DNA of 64,000 nt from Chondrus crispus (taxonomy: Eukaryota; Rhodophyta; Florideophyceae; Gigartinales; Gigartinaceae): positions 226,815-290,814 of the forward strand of contig NW_005178579.1 of NCBI RefSeq assembly GCF_000350225.1, written 5' to 3'. Positions 11,501-22,006 of this stretch are shown piece after piece (position 1 is the stretch's first letter; every line of letters begins with the position of its first letter). The translations under genes were made by a program, and so were the position numbers. The notes under the pieces were generated by a model that ran no database searches, was not told the origin of the DNA, and saw only the letters and a list, made by a program, of their open reading frames with translations.

Positions 11501-12122
11501 TTGACCGTCTGACATTCTTTCTTGATTCGCGCCTTCTCGTGCGGCTTATCTTCCGGCTTGAAGAGCGTCAGTCCCTCGGCTTGAAAGGCCTATTCAATAC
11601 GCTTGAAGCGAAATTGGAGATCAGCTTCTTGCGTGGCGGTCGGCAACCAGGCCGCCGGATGGGCTTGGGCGCTTCTACCTTCTGCTGTAACACTCGACAA
11701 CCATTCCTCATGCGGCCAACAAGTGCCACATTTCCCCTTAATTTTGATTAAATTTTGGAAGACTGACCATTGTTCGATTTTCGACTTTCACCTCCATTTC
11801 GGCAGCTCTCTGTCCACATCTCTATTTTTGATTAAATCACGCCCCATGAGGGCGGATCATCGATCCAGGCGTCACTTCACGTGCGCGCGGCGGCCGCGTG
11901 TGATCGTATCCAAGGAGGTAAATTACCTCAGCCTGACACTACAGTGGCGCTTAAATTTTTCAGTGGGGCGGCGCACGTCTCTCCATTCATGTGCGTAACC
12001 CGAAGTGAGATTTCCTGACTTATTTCACTCCCCTTTCTCCATTTCTTGACCTTGCGACGCTCTCCGTTCCACAGGTTGCAGGCCGTCGCACTGACTTCCA
12101 CTTGTGCGTCTTCTCATAGGAA
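8553..12122 (+). other. Degenerate interior, no intact gene
   Basis: Pyrimidine-rich on the plus strand to about 9,000. It probably contains decayed interior of the family-X element. Around 9140-9300 a frame reads ARAIFNTGAMSTHS followed by VDLHLAQGVL, faintly like a retropepsin (DTGA) region, and near 9810 a second frame reads WRALIDMGD. Neither is enough for a firm call. From about 11750 to 12122 the minus strand should hold the 3' untranslated end of the gypsy element. Purine-rich tracts are visible there, but I could not find a matching LTR pair. Confidence 0.35.
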
Positions 12123-13832
12123 CTATCCTGCTTGCGCGTGCGCGACTTGCGGTGGCAGCTGTAGTTTCTTCTGCCGGAAGTATGTCACAACTGTGCTGCG
12201 CGGTAGGTGTTCGATTGGCTCCCACGTCGCGTCCTCGGGCGTATAGCCATACCATTTCACCCGGAGAATTAAGTTCTCCTCGTCGTAGCCGTGGTCCACG
12301 ATCTTGTCGATCACATACTCCTGACTCTCGGCTCCTTCTTCCTGCGTGTCCAACTGTCCTTCCCCCTTCCGAAGAGCCAGCGGCTCATCCTCATCCTGCT
12401 CTTCCGAACCTCCCATCTCTTGTAGATCGGGCGGGATGCCCGCAGCTTCCTGATTTACCAACGGTCCGTCATCCGTCCTCTCCTTCGCTTGCTCGTCGGG
12501 TTCTTCTCGTTCCCTTCCTCGACTGAGGAACTGTAGCGCTTGTCGTAGCCCGATTATCGGCGTGTAGTCCATAGGACTAGGGGCTAATTCGACTCTATCT
12601 CGCGACACGCGCTCTTCCTGGTCGCCGATGGCAATGACGACCGTATTCTCAGTTGACTCCTTCACTTGATACGGACCCGTAGCCACTTGTGCCAACTTAT
12701 GTTTCGGCTCGGTTGCCGTGTCTTGCTCTTTCCGAAGGAATACGTATGATCCTGAAGGGATGTCATACTTCGGCTTGCGAAGCCTTGCGTCAAAGTTTCG
12801 CTTTTAGCGCGCTTGTTCTTTCCGCAAGCTCTTATCAGCGCCTTTCATCAGGCTTTCCAACCACGACTGCCATTTCAGGTAGTACGCTCGATTCGAGCTA
12901 AATCCTTCTAAACTTGGCTGTGCTTGTTGCGCAATGCTTCTCGGCGCCCGAGCTAGCACCAGCTCGAAGGGCGCGAAGTTCGTAGTTCGATGAACTTGCG
13001 TGTTGTATGCGAACGTCACAGCGTCACTAAATAGGTCCCAGTCCTTGGGATGCTCTCCAACATATTTTTGCAACGCGGAAGTCAGCGTGCGATTAAACCT
13101 TTCAACTTGGCCGTTGGCTTGCTGGTGGTACGTAGTCGTGAACACATTGCGTATGCCGAGAATTCGGCAGACGTTCTGAAAGAACCGGACCGTGAACTGT
13201 GTTCCATTGTCGGACAGCAGCTTGACTGGCGGTCCGTACACGAATACCCAATTGTGAACGAAGGCTTGCGCGATGTGCGCAGCTGATATCTTCTTCAACG
13301 GTACGGTTCGTACCAGTTTCGAGTATCGGTCGCTGATCACGAGAATATACCGATTTCCTCGTTTAGGTGTAATTAGCTCGCCGAGGATGTCGATGGCGAC
13401 AAACTCCAGCGGAGCTTTGGGCGTGAACAGCTCCATTTCCTTCGTGTTTCTTCTTAACTTCACCCTTTCCCGCGCACATGCGGCGCAATTCTTCGCGACT
13501 GCGTAGCAGTCTAGGGCCATCGTAGGCCAGTAGAAATATCTTCTCAATGTCTCGTAAAGTTTCCTGCCTCCCGGGTGGCCTGCCAATTTTGCGTAGTGGT
13601 TCAACCCTAGGACGCAGTCCCTTAACGGTTGTGGTATCACCACTTGTACAAACTCCGCCGCGGTACGGCATAGAGTTCCTTCGAGTTCCTCGGTCTCCAT
13701 GCTGAACGTTCTCACCTTTCCGGCGTCCATTTCTTCCTTGATGCGGTTGCAGAAGGGGTCGACGGCTTGCTCGCGAATGAGCTCCTCCGGAGTGACAGCT
13801 TGGAAGTGATCGAGGCGATCAGAGGCGGCCCC
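12123..13832 (-). pseudogene. Integrase with C-terminal chromodomain, gypsy element 1
   Basis: An HHCC zinc-binding part (HYAKLAGHPGG...YFYWPTM...KNCAACAR) precedes the DDE core: D in FVAIDILGEL, D in LLSDNGTQF, E in NGQVERFNRTL, all three present. An in-frame TAA at 12804 precedes the tail, which ends in a chromodomain (EYVIDKIVDHGYDEE, LRVKWYGYTPEDATWEP). In chromoviruses this domain steers insertion to modified histones; here that is family knowledge. Confidence 0.85.
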
Positions 13833-13839
13833 CCCTCAT

Positions 13840-15380
13840 GAGCGAGGATGTCGTCTAACGCGTCAAAACTGTCCTCGTCTTCCACTGTACCCTCGGCCGT
13901 TTCGGCCGTAAAGCATGGGATTTCATCGTCGATTTCGTCGACGGTTTCTCCTGCAGTCCGTAATCTTGACAGGGCATCAGCTTGACTATTCGCCTTGCCC
14001 TTCTTGTACTTGATTTCGAAATCAAATTCCGAGAGGCGGAGCCTCCATCGGATTAATCTCCCGCTGGGGTCGGTTACGTTCATCAATCACTTCAATGAGG
14101 CATGGTCGGTATGCACAATGAAGTGCTCGCCATATAGATATGGTCTTAAAGTCTGTACGGCCCAAATTACCACAAGACATTCTTTTTCTGATACAGATTA
14201 GTTTCTCTCGGCTGCGGCTAACGTTCTTGAAAATAACCCGATGGGTTTACGTTGCGCATCCGGATGCGTTTGAAATAATGCAGCGCCGATTTGATAGTCG
14301 CTTGCATCTGTATCTACCGAGTAGGGTAGGTCCTTCTTCGGCAGCGCCAACACCGGCGGTGCCAAGATGGCGTCCTTGAGCTTATAAAAAGCTTTTTCGC
14401 ACGGTTCGTCGAATCCTTCCAACTGGACCGGTTGTCCCTTCTTCAGTAGTTGGTTTAGAGGATGCGCAATTTTCTCATAATGCGGAACGAACCTGCGGTA
14501 GACATTGCAAAGTCCCAGGAAGATTCTGAGCTGGGTCTGCGTTTGAGGGTACCTCACCTGTTCCAATGCGGCGGTTCTCGCGGCGTCAACTTCGAGCGTA
14601 CCTGGCCGAACGACGTGGCCCAGGTACTTGATCTTTTCGACGAAAAATTCGCACTTGCGAAGCTTAAGCTTCACACCTGCCTTCTCCATTACAGAAAGTA
14701 TTTCGTCAACGTGGACGACGTGCTCCTCCCAGGATTTGCTGAAGATGACGATATCATCTAGATATACCAGACAGCATTTCCAACGGAACGGAGAGAGAAA
14801 GATATCCATGGCTCTTTGAAACGTCGCTGGCGCGTTGGTAAGCCCGAAGGGCATTCTTGAGAATCGGTACAAACCTGAGTGACACGAAAATGCGGTTTTG
14901 TCGCGGTCGCTTTCGGTAATTGGCATCTGCCAGTACCCCGAGATCGCTTCCAACGCGGAGAAAACCTTGGTGTCACGAAGCGAGTCCAGACACTCGTCCA
15001 TGCGCGGCAAAGGGTACGTGTCCTTCACCGTCACCGCGTTTAACCTGCGGTAGTCTACGCAAAAGCGCATTGAACCGTCCGGCTTGGGCACTAATAAAAC
15101 GGGCGACGCCCATTCTGACTGCGCCGGTTCGATGACTCCTGCTTCTAACATCTTCTGTACTTCTGCGTCCTCGACCTCCCGAGCCTTTGGACCGGCTCGG
15201 TAGGGAGCTTGTGCGATGGGCCTGGTCTCCGGGACCAGCTCGATCCGGTGGACCGTGGTATTAATTTCACCAAGGGTCCCATCCCACATCTTAGAGTATT
15301 TCTTCAACATCCGTCGGAACCGCTCGCGCAGGCGTTCCGGCACGTGGCTCAGGTCGAGGTCCTCCACGTCCGACGGTGGG
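13840..15380 (-). pseudogene. pol: Reverse transcriptase and RNase H of gypsy element 1
   Basis: The reverse transcriptase shows ASPVLLVPKPDGSMRFCVDY, RMPFGLTNAPATFQRAM and the catalytic YLDDIVIFS. The first catalytic position, usually LDA, reads FSALEAISGYWQM, so an Asp to Glu change is likely. Connection and RNase H follow (YSVDTDASDYQIGAALFQ), then after an in-frame TAA at 14198-14200 the part ending HTDHASLK, then a TGA at 14087-14089 and [14 protein letters not shown]. It is inactive by at least two stops and a frameshift into integrase. Confidence 0.85.
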
Positions 15381-15385
15381 GGCTA

Positions 15386-16739
15386 TCCGCTGCTCCGGCT
15401 TCGACGATGCCGTCGCAGAGAGTCCACTCAACAGTTCTTCTGGCTGGTCCTCGCGCGCTTGATCCGACGGTTTGCATCTTGTCTCGCCCGTAGGCGTCTT
15501 GGTACAATTAGGAAAATTTTCCTTCTTCCTTTCTTGAATCCCGAGAACTTCACCAATGGTGGTTTTGCTCCCAAGCACGGCCCTCGGGTGCGGTAATAAT
15601 TCTGCCACCACTTGGCCTTTTTGAACCCTGACAGGGTACGTCCTAGAATTCGCAAAGAGTAAACGAAATGGCCTGTCAGGCTCAACCTGAACGACACCAT
15701 TCGTGCACGTCAACCCGTGTCTTTCGTACAACGACGAGTACGGCTGAACCACAACCAAGCCCGCCCTCTTCGAGGTGCATTCCACGACGCGTTGCGTCCC
15801 TGGCTGGATAGTCGTGGCTCTTGCCACTTTTACCTTAGGGGAAATTTGCTCCCCCTTTCCATCATTCTCGTCCTCTCCCGGGACGAGATTCTTCTTCCCT
15901 TTTCTCGTTGAGAACCGCCTAAGTATCGGAACCTCCGAGAAATCCGCCAACTCAATCGTTTTCTTTCTTGGATAAATTGCTTCCACAAACCGGTCACAGT
16001 AGTCCGCGCCTAGAATTAGCGGGACTGCTAGTTTTTCGCATACAATAAACTCGGCTGTGGCCACGAATTTTCCAAGCCTCACAGGCATTCTAATTGTGCC
16101 GAGAGTCCGGAGTGGCCTATTGTTCGCGTCGCCAATGTCTTTGGTCGGTCCGTAGGACACCAACATTTCCATTCCTGCTGGAAGTTCCGACCTTCGAACC
16201 AAATTCGGTCCGGCACCTGTGCCCAACACGGACAACACTCGACTCATCAATCCGACCGTTGGTCCAATATCCGCGTAAACTTTGTAGTTTTTTCGGGCGA
16301 GGACCAAGATCTTGTCAGGACATTCTTGTCGCTTAACCCTGTACCAAGGCCTACGAATTTGATCCATCGGACGATCCTTGTCTCGACTTAGAATTTTCTT
16401 GACAAAAGTCGGCTCCTTCGGCCTACCCACTATTTCAACTACCTCCTCATCGAGGCCTTCCTTTTTCGATAGAGACGGGGAGCGGGACCGAGTCCCGGAC
16501 GCAATACGTTGAACCTCCGCCTCTCGTGACTCCTTCGAGATTCCCCTCTCTAGTTTCCCTGCGGCTGCGGGTTCCTTCTCACGTCCGACGACGCGGGCCC
16601 CGCGGCGGGCCCTCAAAAGGGTTGGTTCGACCTCGGCGTTGAAACACTCGGCGTGCTCGTCGTCTGCGAATCGAACCAATTCTTGACCCTCAGATAACTC
16701 TTCGATGGTATCCCTAATCTCTCCATCGGAGACAACGCC
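15386..16739 (-). pseudogene. Protease region of gypsy element 1
   Basis: A retropepsin-type domain reads VLGTGAGPNLVRRSELP, then a flap-side segment and LILGADYCDRF (the ILG motif). The catalytic triplet expected as DTGA is GTGA here (codon GGC), so this copy lacks the active-site aspartate and should be dead. The region is continuous with gag apart from the TGA at 16740 and is joined to reverse transcriptase through a frameshift in a run of C near 15383. Confidence 0.7.
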
Positions 16740-17882
16740 TCATAATTTCCCAAAAACTCGGTGCATTTCCCGGAGGGAAAGAATGCACGTTGGCGCGGCG
16801 TGCCCCTTCTCGTAACAGTGATAGCACACCAGTCCGTGCTTCTTGACGGGATATTGCGGCCTCGGCCCTCCACGGGCCGGCGACTTCCCTTGATTTTGCG
16901 GCCTTCCCATCCAACCTGGCCTTCGAAACGTTGTGCCCTTGTCTTCCATCGGAATGCACGGCGCCGGCGTGTGGCCGCGCCCTCGGAACGCTAACACGGG
17001 ATCCATGGCGTCCGAATACGAACTTCCCGTAAGCGGGCGCGCCATTACTGTAGACGCGCCGCTTGGGTCTTCTTCTCCGTAGCCGTTTCCCTTCGATGAT
17101 TCAATAAAATCGCCCTCGGCAATAAGCGCACCTCCATAACCATTTTCATTTGGGTTAGGAGAGCTTATTTCTTCTGACCCAGAAGTTGACTCGGCCAGGT
17201 GGGCAGCGCCGCGAATTTTTCGCGCGGCATGCGGGGAATTCTGCTTGCTTCCCTTCCTCGGCGCCGCTGGCGCTTGCATGGTGACCCTCTTGGACTTCTT
17301 TCCCTGGGCGCGGCTCGCCGAGCCATGCGCCTTCGCACAATTGACCAGCCTTAGGAAAGACACGTCCCTATTGTCCTGACGATATTGGCACACCATTGGC
17401 TTGATACTCGAGTCGGGCCCTTCAATAAACATCGTAATTTGTTCCTCCATCTAGTAAACGTTTCCACATCGATTGCTTGCGTCCGTCAGACGGATATAGA
17501 ATTCCATCTCGTCTTCGGACAGTCTCTGATGTACTTCTCGCAAGGCGAGCACGGCTTGGCGGATCGCCTCATCGGTCGCGAAACTTCGCAATAACCACTG
17601 CACAGCCTCCGGCCAGACGGAAATTTTCCCATGGCTGGTTCCGGCCGTCTGTGACACAGAAGTGTACTTTCTTAGGGCTATTCCGCCGAGGAACTCCGGC
17701 AACAAGCGGATCGCTTGACCTTCGTTCATCTCTTGCGTGTCGAATTCTTGAACCAGTTTGGCCAAGAAATCCAGAACCAATACGCCATCATCATATTCGT
17801 TTGCTCGACACAATAGTTCGAAGGGAGGGGTGACACCCGCCAAACTCTGACAGGCGCCGGTGTCGCCAACGGGCGGACGCAT
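16740..17882 (-). pseudogene. gag: gag of gypsy element 1
   Basis: The frame opens at TTG 17903; the first ATG is at 17882. A retrotransposon gag helical domain (PPFELLCRANEYDD...LLPEFLGGIALRKY) is followed by a basic, Gly/Pro-rich linker and one zinc knuckle CYHCYEKGHAAPTC (CX2CX4HX4C), which binds the element RNA in relatives. An in-frame TAG at 17451-17453 splits it and a TGA at 16740-16742 separates it from the protease part. Both sides stay in one frame, so single-base nonsense changes are the likely cause. Confidence 0.75.
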
Positions 17883-17903
17883 AAAAAAGCGACGAATTGA
17901 CAA

Positions 17904-18911
17904 TCATCCACGACGTGGACTCATGTAGCATACATCTTCAACCCGGCTCGCAGTTTTGGAGGGAGGAGTAACATGCTAATGTACGGATCAACACACATCG
18001 GGATCGAACCTCGAGTATTTATCCGAGGGAACATCCGGAACATACGTCGTATGTACACACAAGGCTGAGTGGCGGAAAGCGTCTCTCATTCCGTAGAGAC
18101 GATCAACCCCTATCGAGTTCGATGGGAAAGCAGATTTTCGTGGCAAGGGAGGTGAGCACAGGTGGCAACGTGTGCAAGCGGAAAATTGGTTACGATCCCA
18201 TCGGGGTTGCGCAGTTGAATGCTCGTGCCTTCCAAACGCAGTCTACTCTAGACACCACTTAATGATGCGGAAGGGCAGTACCGATATTGACAGTTGTCGG
18301 AGAGATTCCTTCATATGACGGACAGAACGCATTCCGAGCATCATTTAGGATTTTGAAGGAGGAATTATATTGGTCCCCACATCCTGTCGCAATGCTCGAT
18401 GTCGTACGATGCGCGGCAAGACCCGGAGAGCGCACGAAGTTAAATGCACCGTCTCGTGACGGGGGCATAACCGGTGTTCACCTACAGCTCGACAGTAGAC
18501 TGTACACAGACAACGGACTAAGGAGGGAAAATTCAGACAAGGTTTTAACGATGCGACCAGGATTGGATCAGGACTGTACATTTGATGTGACTTCGGACGC
18601 TCACCTGAGTTAGAGAATGGTGGGAAAAAATTGGACGTGATGTGGGACACGGTAAGACGTTGGAGGCCACAAACGCAAGGAGCACATATGCAAGGGTCAT
18701 CGAAAAAGGGACGGAATGCACCCGTGCTGAAAATGGCGAGGAGGAGAGTATGAATTTAATTGAAACTCAAAACAACTGCAACGAAAGTCTTACGGCGCAG
18801 CAGGACAAGCAGGGCACCTCGCAAGCGCATGCTCGAGATGCCCGAGGGGTGTAAAATGAACACCGGATATCTCGACCAATATTCCCTTAGTTCGAGTCGA
18901 CGTAATTGGAT
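17904..18911. other. About 1 kb without a recognised feature
   Basis: It lies between the gypsy gag and the family-X gag-like frame of copy B. It should contain the 5' end of one of the two elements. I see no LTR match, no primer-binding site and no coding frame that I recognise (18345-18650 minus is open but shows no family feature). Confidence 0.4.
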
Positions 18912-19583
18912 TTACGCCTCCGCCGCACAGCGCTCGTTGAGAACGCCCAAGGGATGGAATACCAAGGTATTGTCACTGCCACACCGCTCGATAGGTGTTG
19001 TAGGTGATAAAGTGGGTATCGCTCTCATACTATCTGAGGATATTTGGTGGCCTGATTGGGAAGGAATCAAAGCGTCCGTCATGGAGAGGTCCAGCCGTTC
19101 GATGACGGCCTGCATAAAGCGCATTGACAGCGCTTGACGACCGCGAGGGGAAGAATGTCGGAGGATCGATGGAGGAATGCCTATTCGAGTACGCCAATCA
19201 TGGGAGCGTACGGCTAACATGAGGAGGTTACCGGGCAAGATACCCGCACCGTCGGCGAAGTCTCGTTCGATGCCGTCGAGATCGCGCACCCCGATCACGG
19301 AAAACCATTTTGCTGCTGCGTACAGTAGGGGGTAATGGTGCATGGATTTATCGTGTAACTCTTCAAGTGAGGGATATCGCTGCGATGTAGCGACGACTGG
19401 AGTATGATCCGGATGAAGAGCCGGTTCGGCCGGGTCGAGAGGAGGAGGTAATCGGGGGATTGAGGGGAGCTCTTGAGGGTAGCTGGACTTGTATGAGAAT
19501 CCCACACCGGCACGACGTCGCCGGACACGGGGGTCCTCCAGTTCGGATGAGGGTCCCGATGGAGGGACAGACGTGTCGAACAT
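18912..19583 (-). pseudogene. Family-X gag-like protein gene, copy B
   Basis: The ATG at 19583 gives MFDTSVPPSG as in copy A. It then has about 150 residues absent from copy A (Pro-rich, then YPLLYAAAKWFSVIGV and LPGNLLMLAVRSHDWRTR), then RLDLSMTDALIPS shared with copy A, after which the sequences part and the frame stops at 18912. The shared ATG and the matching leader back to LTR B (19584-19803) show that it is the first gene of a minus-strand family-X element. Function is unknown. It is probably truncated. Confidence 0.5.
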
Positions 19584-19803
19584 CAGCCACGGGGAGGAAG
19601 GGTCGTCTTGTCCTTGCTCGACCGCCTCTTAAAAGGGGTTCCCGCGGGGTGGTAGGAGGGAAAGTGGCACTAGATAGTACAAGGAGAGACCCTCGGTCGA
19701 AGGGGGAGGACGAGGGATGGACCGCGAGGTGGAAGGAGAGGAAAAAGAATCGGAAGATTATACGAGGGGTTGGCGGTGGGCAAGGACGCTCCGAAGGGGG
19801 ATA

Positions 19804-20837
19804 TGTAGTGCAATACCCGTCTCAGGTACGGGGGTGAAAGGAAGTGAGAAAAGGAAAATAATTAGATACTGTGGTCCGGGCTGGAGGACACACGTGTGCA
19901 ACGATGCGCACGATTATTTTAATTATTTAATTCTATTTACAAATTAGATCTAGAATCTAGAGCCGGGAGCTACTGTACTCGTCCCTACGGGGCTATACAG
20001 CATAGTCCAGTTACCAACCCAAGTGAGTAAAGGTAACCCGAGTTGCCGGAGTTAGATCTCGCCTTCGTCGAAGACCGCTTCCGTTCACGCGACGCGCTTC
20101 ACTTCTACGCTGCTAACGACATCCTCTATTGCTCGGGGTCCCCTTTCCTTATCCTTTTACGTTTTCTATCTCTAATTCCTATCCTTTTCTATCTCCACCT
20201 CTATTTTTCCCTTAATTGTGTTGGTTCCATTGGAGTCGGTCGCGACCGATCTGGTGTTGGTGTGATTGCCATCGGGCTGCACGTAGGTCGTAGCGCTGCT
20301 ACAGTGTCCTGTTCCGTCAGAAGGCTGTTGCAACGACGCCTCCTTCGAAGGCCTTATCATACAAGACAGTGTTGGTACCACCAACCGCGATCGCGATCGC
20401 ATTGGTGTCGGTGTTTTGCCATCGGGCAACACGTTGGTCGTAGCGTTGCTACATTGTTACGTTCCCGTCCGATAGTGCTAATCGAGCCCCCGTCGAAGAC
20501 CTTGAATTATACGCAAGGTGTCGAAGACGCTTGTCGAGCATTGGCCTTATAACCCAGCGAACCGCGGTTACATTCTCGTACACAAGCCCAACCTGCACTC
20601 GCCGAGCACTCAAGTATTCACAAGTCTCTACCACCATTTTCTTCCCCGGGCTGGGCATCTTTCCTTACCCCCCCGCCGGAGTTGAGTTACCGTGGGCCGC
20701 AAGCCCACACAAGGGAAAGGGAGTCTCGAACGCTCCGTAGCGCGTGCCATCGGCAGTGGTTGTTTCTGTTGCTGTTTTTCTTCTTTTTGTTTGACCGTCA
20801 GACTGTGTTCGCGGCCTGCCAGGCACATTGCACTACA
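19804..20837 (-). mobile_element. Family-X LTR, copy B
   Basis: This 1,034-bp unit is the reverse complement of copy A, with ends TGTAGTGCAAT and ATTGCACTACA. The leader on its left matches copy A up to the gag-like ATG, so it acts as the 5' LTR of a minus-strand element. Its outer edge is fused to a perfect palindrome, so the flanking target duplication cannot be read. Confidence 0.7.
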
Positions 20838-20881
20838 ACTCTTCCACCACCCATGGGTGGTGGAAGAGTTGTAGTGCAATG
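20826..20881. repeat. 56-bp perfect palindrome at the outer edge of LTR B
   Basis: Every base pairs around the centre CATG at 20852-20855. The left arm contains the last 11 bases of LTR B (ATTGCACTACA), so the LTR end is present a second time in inverted orientation within 44 bp. A palindrome with no spacer suggests fold-back synthesis or a healed hairpin end. Confidence 0.95.
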
Positions 20882-20938
20882 GATCTTGTCACCATCACCC
20901 AAGGGTCTGCAGACCCTTGGGTGATGGTGACAAGATCC
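20881..20938. repeat. 58-bp perfect palindrome abutting the first
   Basis: It is perfect around CTGCAG and shares its first base with the last base of the preceding palindrome. A third, 10-bp palindrome (GGGGTACCCC) follows at about 20944-20953. A transcript here would fold into tandem hairpins. Confidence 0.95.
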
Positions 20939-21302
20939 CTTCGGGGTACCCCTGCAGCCAACTTTTGTTGACTATCGGCACAGTCCTCCCCCTATGAGAA
21001 AATGTCAATGCTGGAGTTTAGCGGCTAAAGCCACTGCATAGAGAATGACCTACTAGAAGTAGTGGTCGACAAGAAGGAACATGCGCAGCGCAAAACGCAG
21101 CGCGAGAAACGATAGACGGGTTCACGACGCGTTCGGGACCTGGAAGCAAGAGCGAATGTAACTGTGGTCCGAAAGGACGAGCAGACGTAGCGCAAGTACA
21201 GTGCTTATGTATAATATATGGCCAATCACATATCAGATCAGAGCATATTTTGTGTTCTTTATTCAGTGTCGTTTGGAACGACACTATTATACAACACCAT
21301 GT
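20939..21302. other. Unassigned spacer
   Basis: No coding frame with a recognisable domain. Only short dyads such as GCGCAGCGCAAAACGCAGCGC are visible. Confidence 0.4.
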
Positions 21303-21516
21303 CCAAGGGGTCGCGATATAAGAGAACTTTCAATAAGAACGACCTCGGAGCACCATTTTCGCTTGGCACGGTATCATAACTTCAAGCACCATCAAACACT
21401 GTAGTTCCAATCACACAGTCCCTTTCTCGCCTGGTATTTCAAAGGCATCTCAGAAGTCCCGCCCACAGTCCGCCTGTTCCATTTCTCCGACGCACGGATC
21501 AATACGGTGCTCTGAA

Positions 21517-21744
21517 ATGACGTCTCACTTTCCACCGGTGGCCCACGGCTCGCTGAAGAGGCGCAAGCGCCTTTCGTTGAAAAAGAAATCCGAGGCTGCG
21601 CGTTGTCTTCAAATTGGCGCGAGCGCCTCTTATGTGATGAAGCGTTTTGGAATTGGTCGCAGCACGGGTCCACGCAACTGCTTATTGGTGAGATGCTACA
21701 GAGTTTTAAGGAGTAAAATGGGCATCCTGTGCGGGATTCTTGAA
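21517..21744 (+). pseudogene. N-terminal fragment of a pogo/Tigger transposase
   Basis: From ATG 21517 the frame gives KRLSLKKKSEAARCLQIGAS and SYVMKRFGIGRST, which fits the CENP-B N-terminal helix-turn-helix that binds terminal repeats in pogo-type transposases. It is cut off at 21745 by insertion of another Tigger element. No catalytic part is found on the far side. Confidence 0.5.
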
Positions 21745-21880
21745 TACAGTGGTGCTTCGGTTCATGAATCATCACTTCTTGAATAATTTCACTAAATGCA
21801 TACGATCTCAATCCCCATGGCGGTGAACCCTCCAAAAACAACAGAATTCAACAAATATTCTACCTCAATTGCATAACAAG

Positions 21881-21990
21881 TGGCATGATCGAGTGAAGCG
21901 AAGACGTTTGATACTGCACTCCTATGAGGAGGGCATTATCAAACGTCTTCGCTTCATTATCAAACGTCTTCGCTTCACTCGATCACGCCA
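21881..21990. repeat. Long hairpin in the Tigger leader
   Basis: 33-bp arms (21881-21913 and 21958-21990) pair with one mismatch. A tandem extra copy of part of the right arm (ATCAAACGTCTTCGCTTCA) begins at about 21938 in the loop. The hairpin lies just upstream of the transposase ATG, so the leader transcript would fold strongly. Confidence 0.85.
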
Positions 21991-22006
21991 CACTGCGCAC
22001 CTCACT

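Larger units (their letters stand above)
12123..17882 (-). mobile_element. Ty3/gypsy chromovirus 1 (gag-pol body, LTRs not identified)
   Basis: Reading right to left the order is gag with a CCHC knuckle, protease, reverse transcriptase, RNase H, integrase, then a C-terminal chromodomain. That order and the chromodomain define a Ty3/gypsy chromovirus. The gag-pol was one long frame. It is now cut by in-frame stops at 17451 (TAG), 16740 (TGA), 14198 (TAA), 14087 (TGA) and 12804 (TAA), with frameshifts in a C-run near 15381-15385 and a G-run near 13833-13839. No LTR pair or target duplication was found, so its ends are unresolved. It may be nested in the family-X element. Confidence 0.85.

Noticed and set aside
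11603..11998. 131-codon ORF before the gypsy 3' end
   Set aside because: No recognisable feature. The stretch is more likely the 3' untranslated part of the minus-strand element.
20043..20552. Antisense ORF in LTR B (also seen in LTR A) as a conserved gene
   Set aside because: It lacks an ATG at its start, is not kept open in copy C and is explained by LTR homology.
5841..20837. A single 15-kb transposon with family-X repeats as giant terminal inverted repeats
   Set aside because: No matching target duplication flanks the pair (CCGTC versus ACTCT), the interior holds an unrelated gypsy body, and copy C alone has a 5-bp duplication like a solo LTR.
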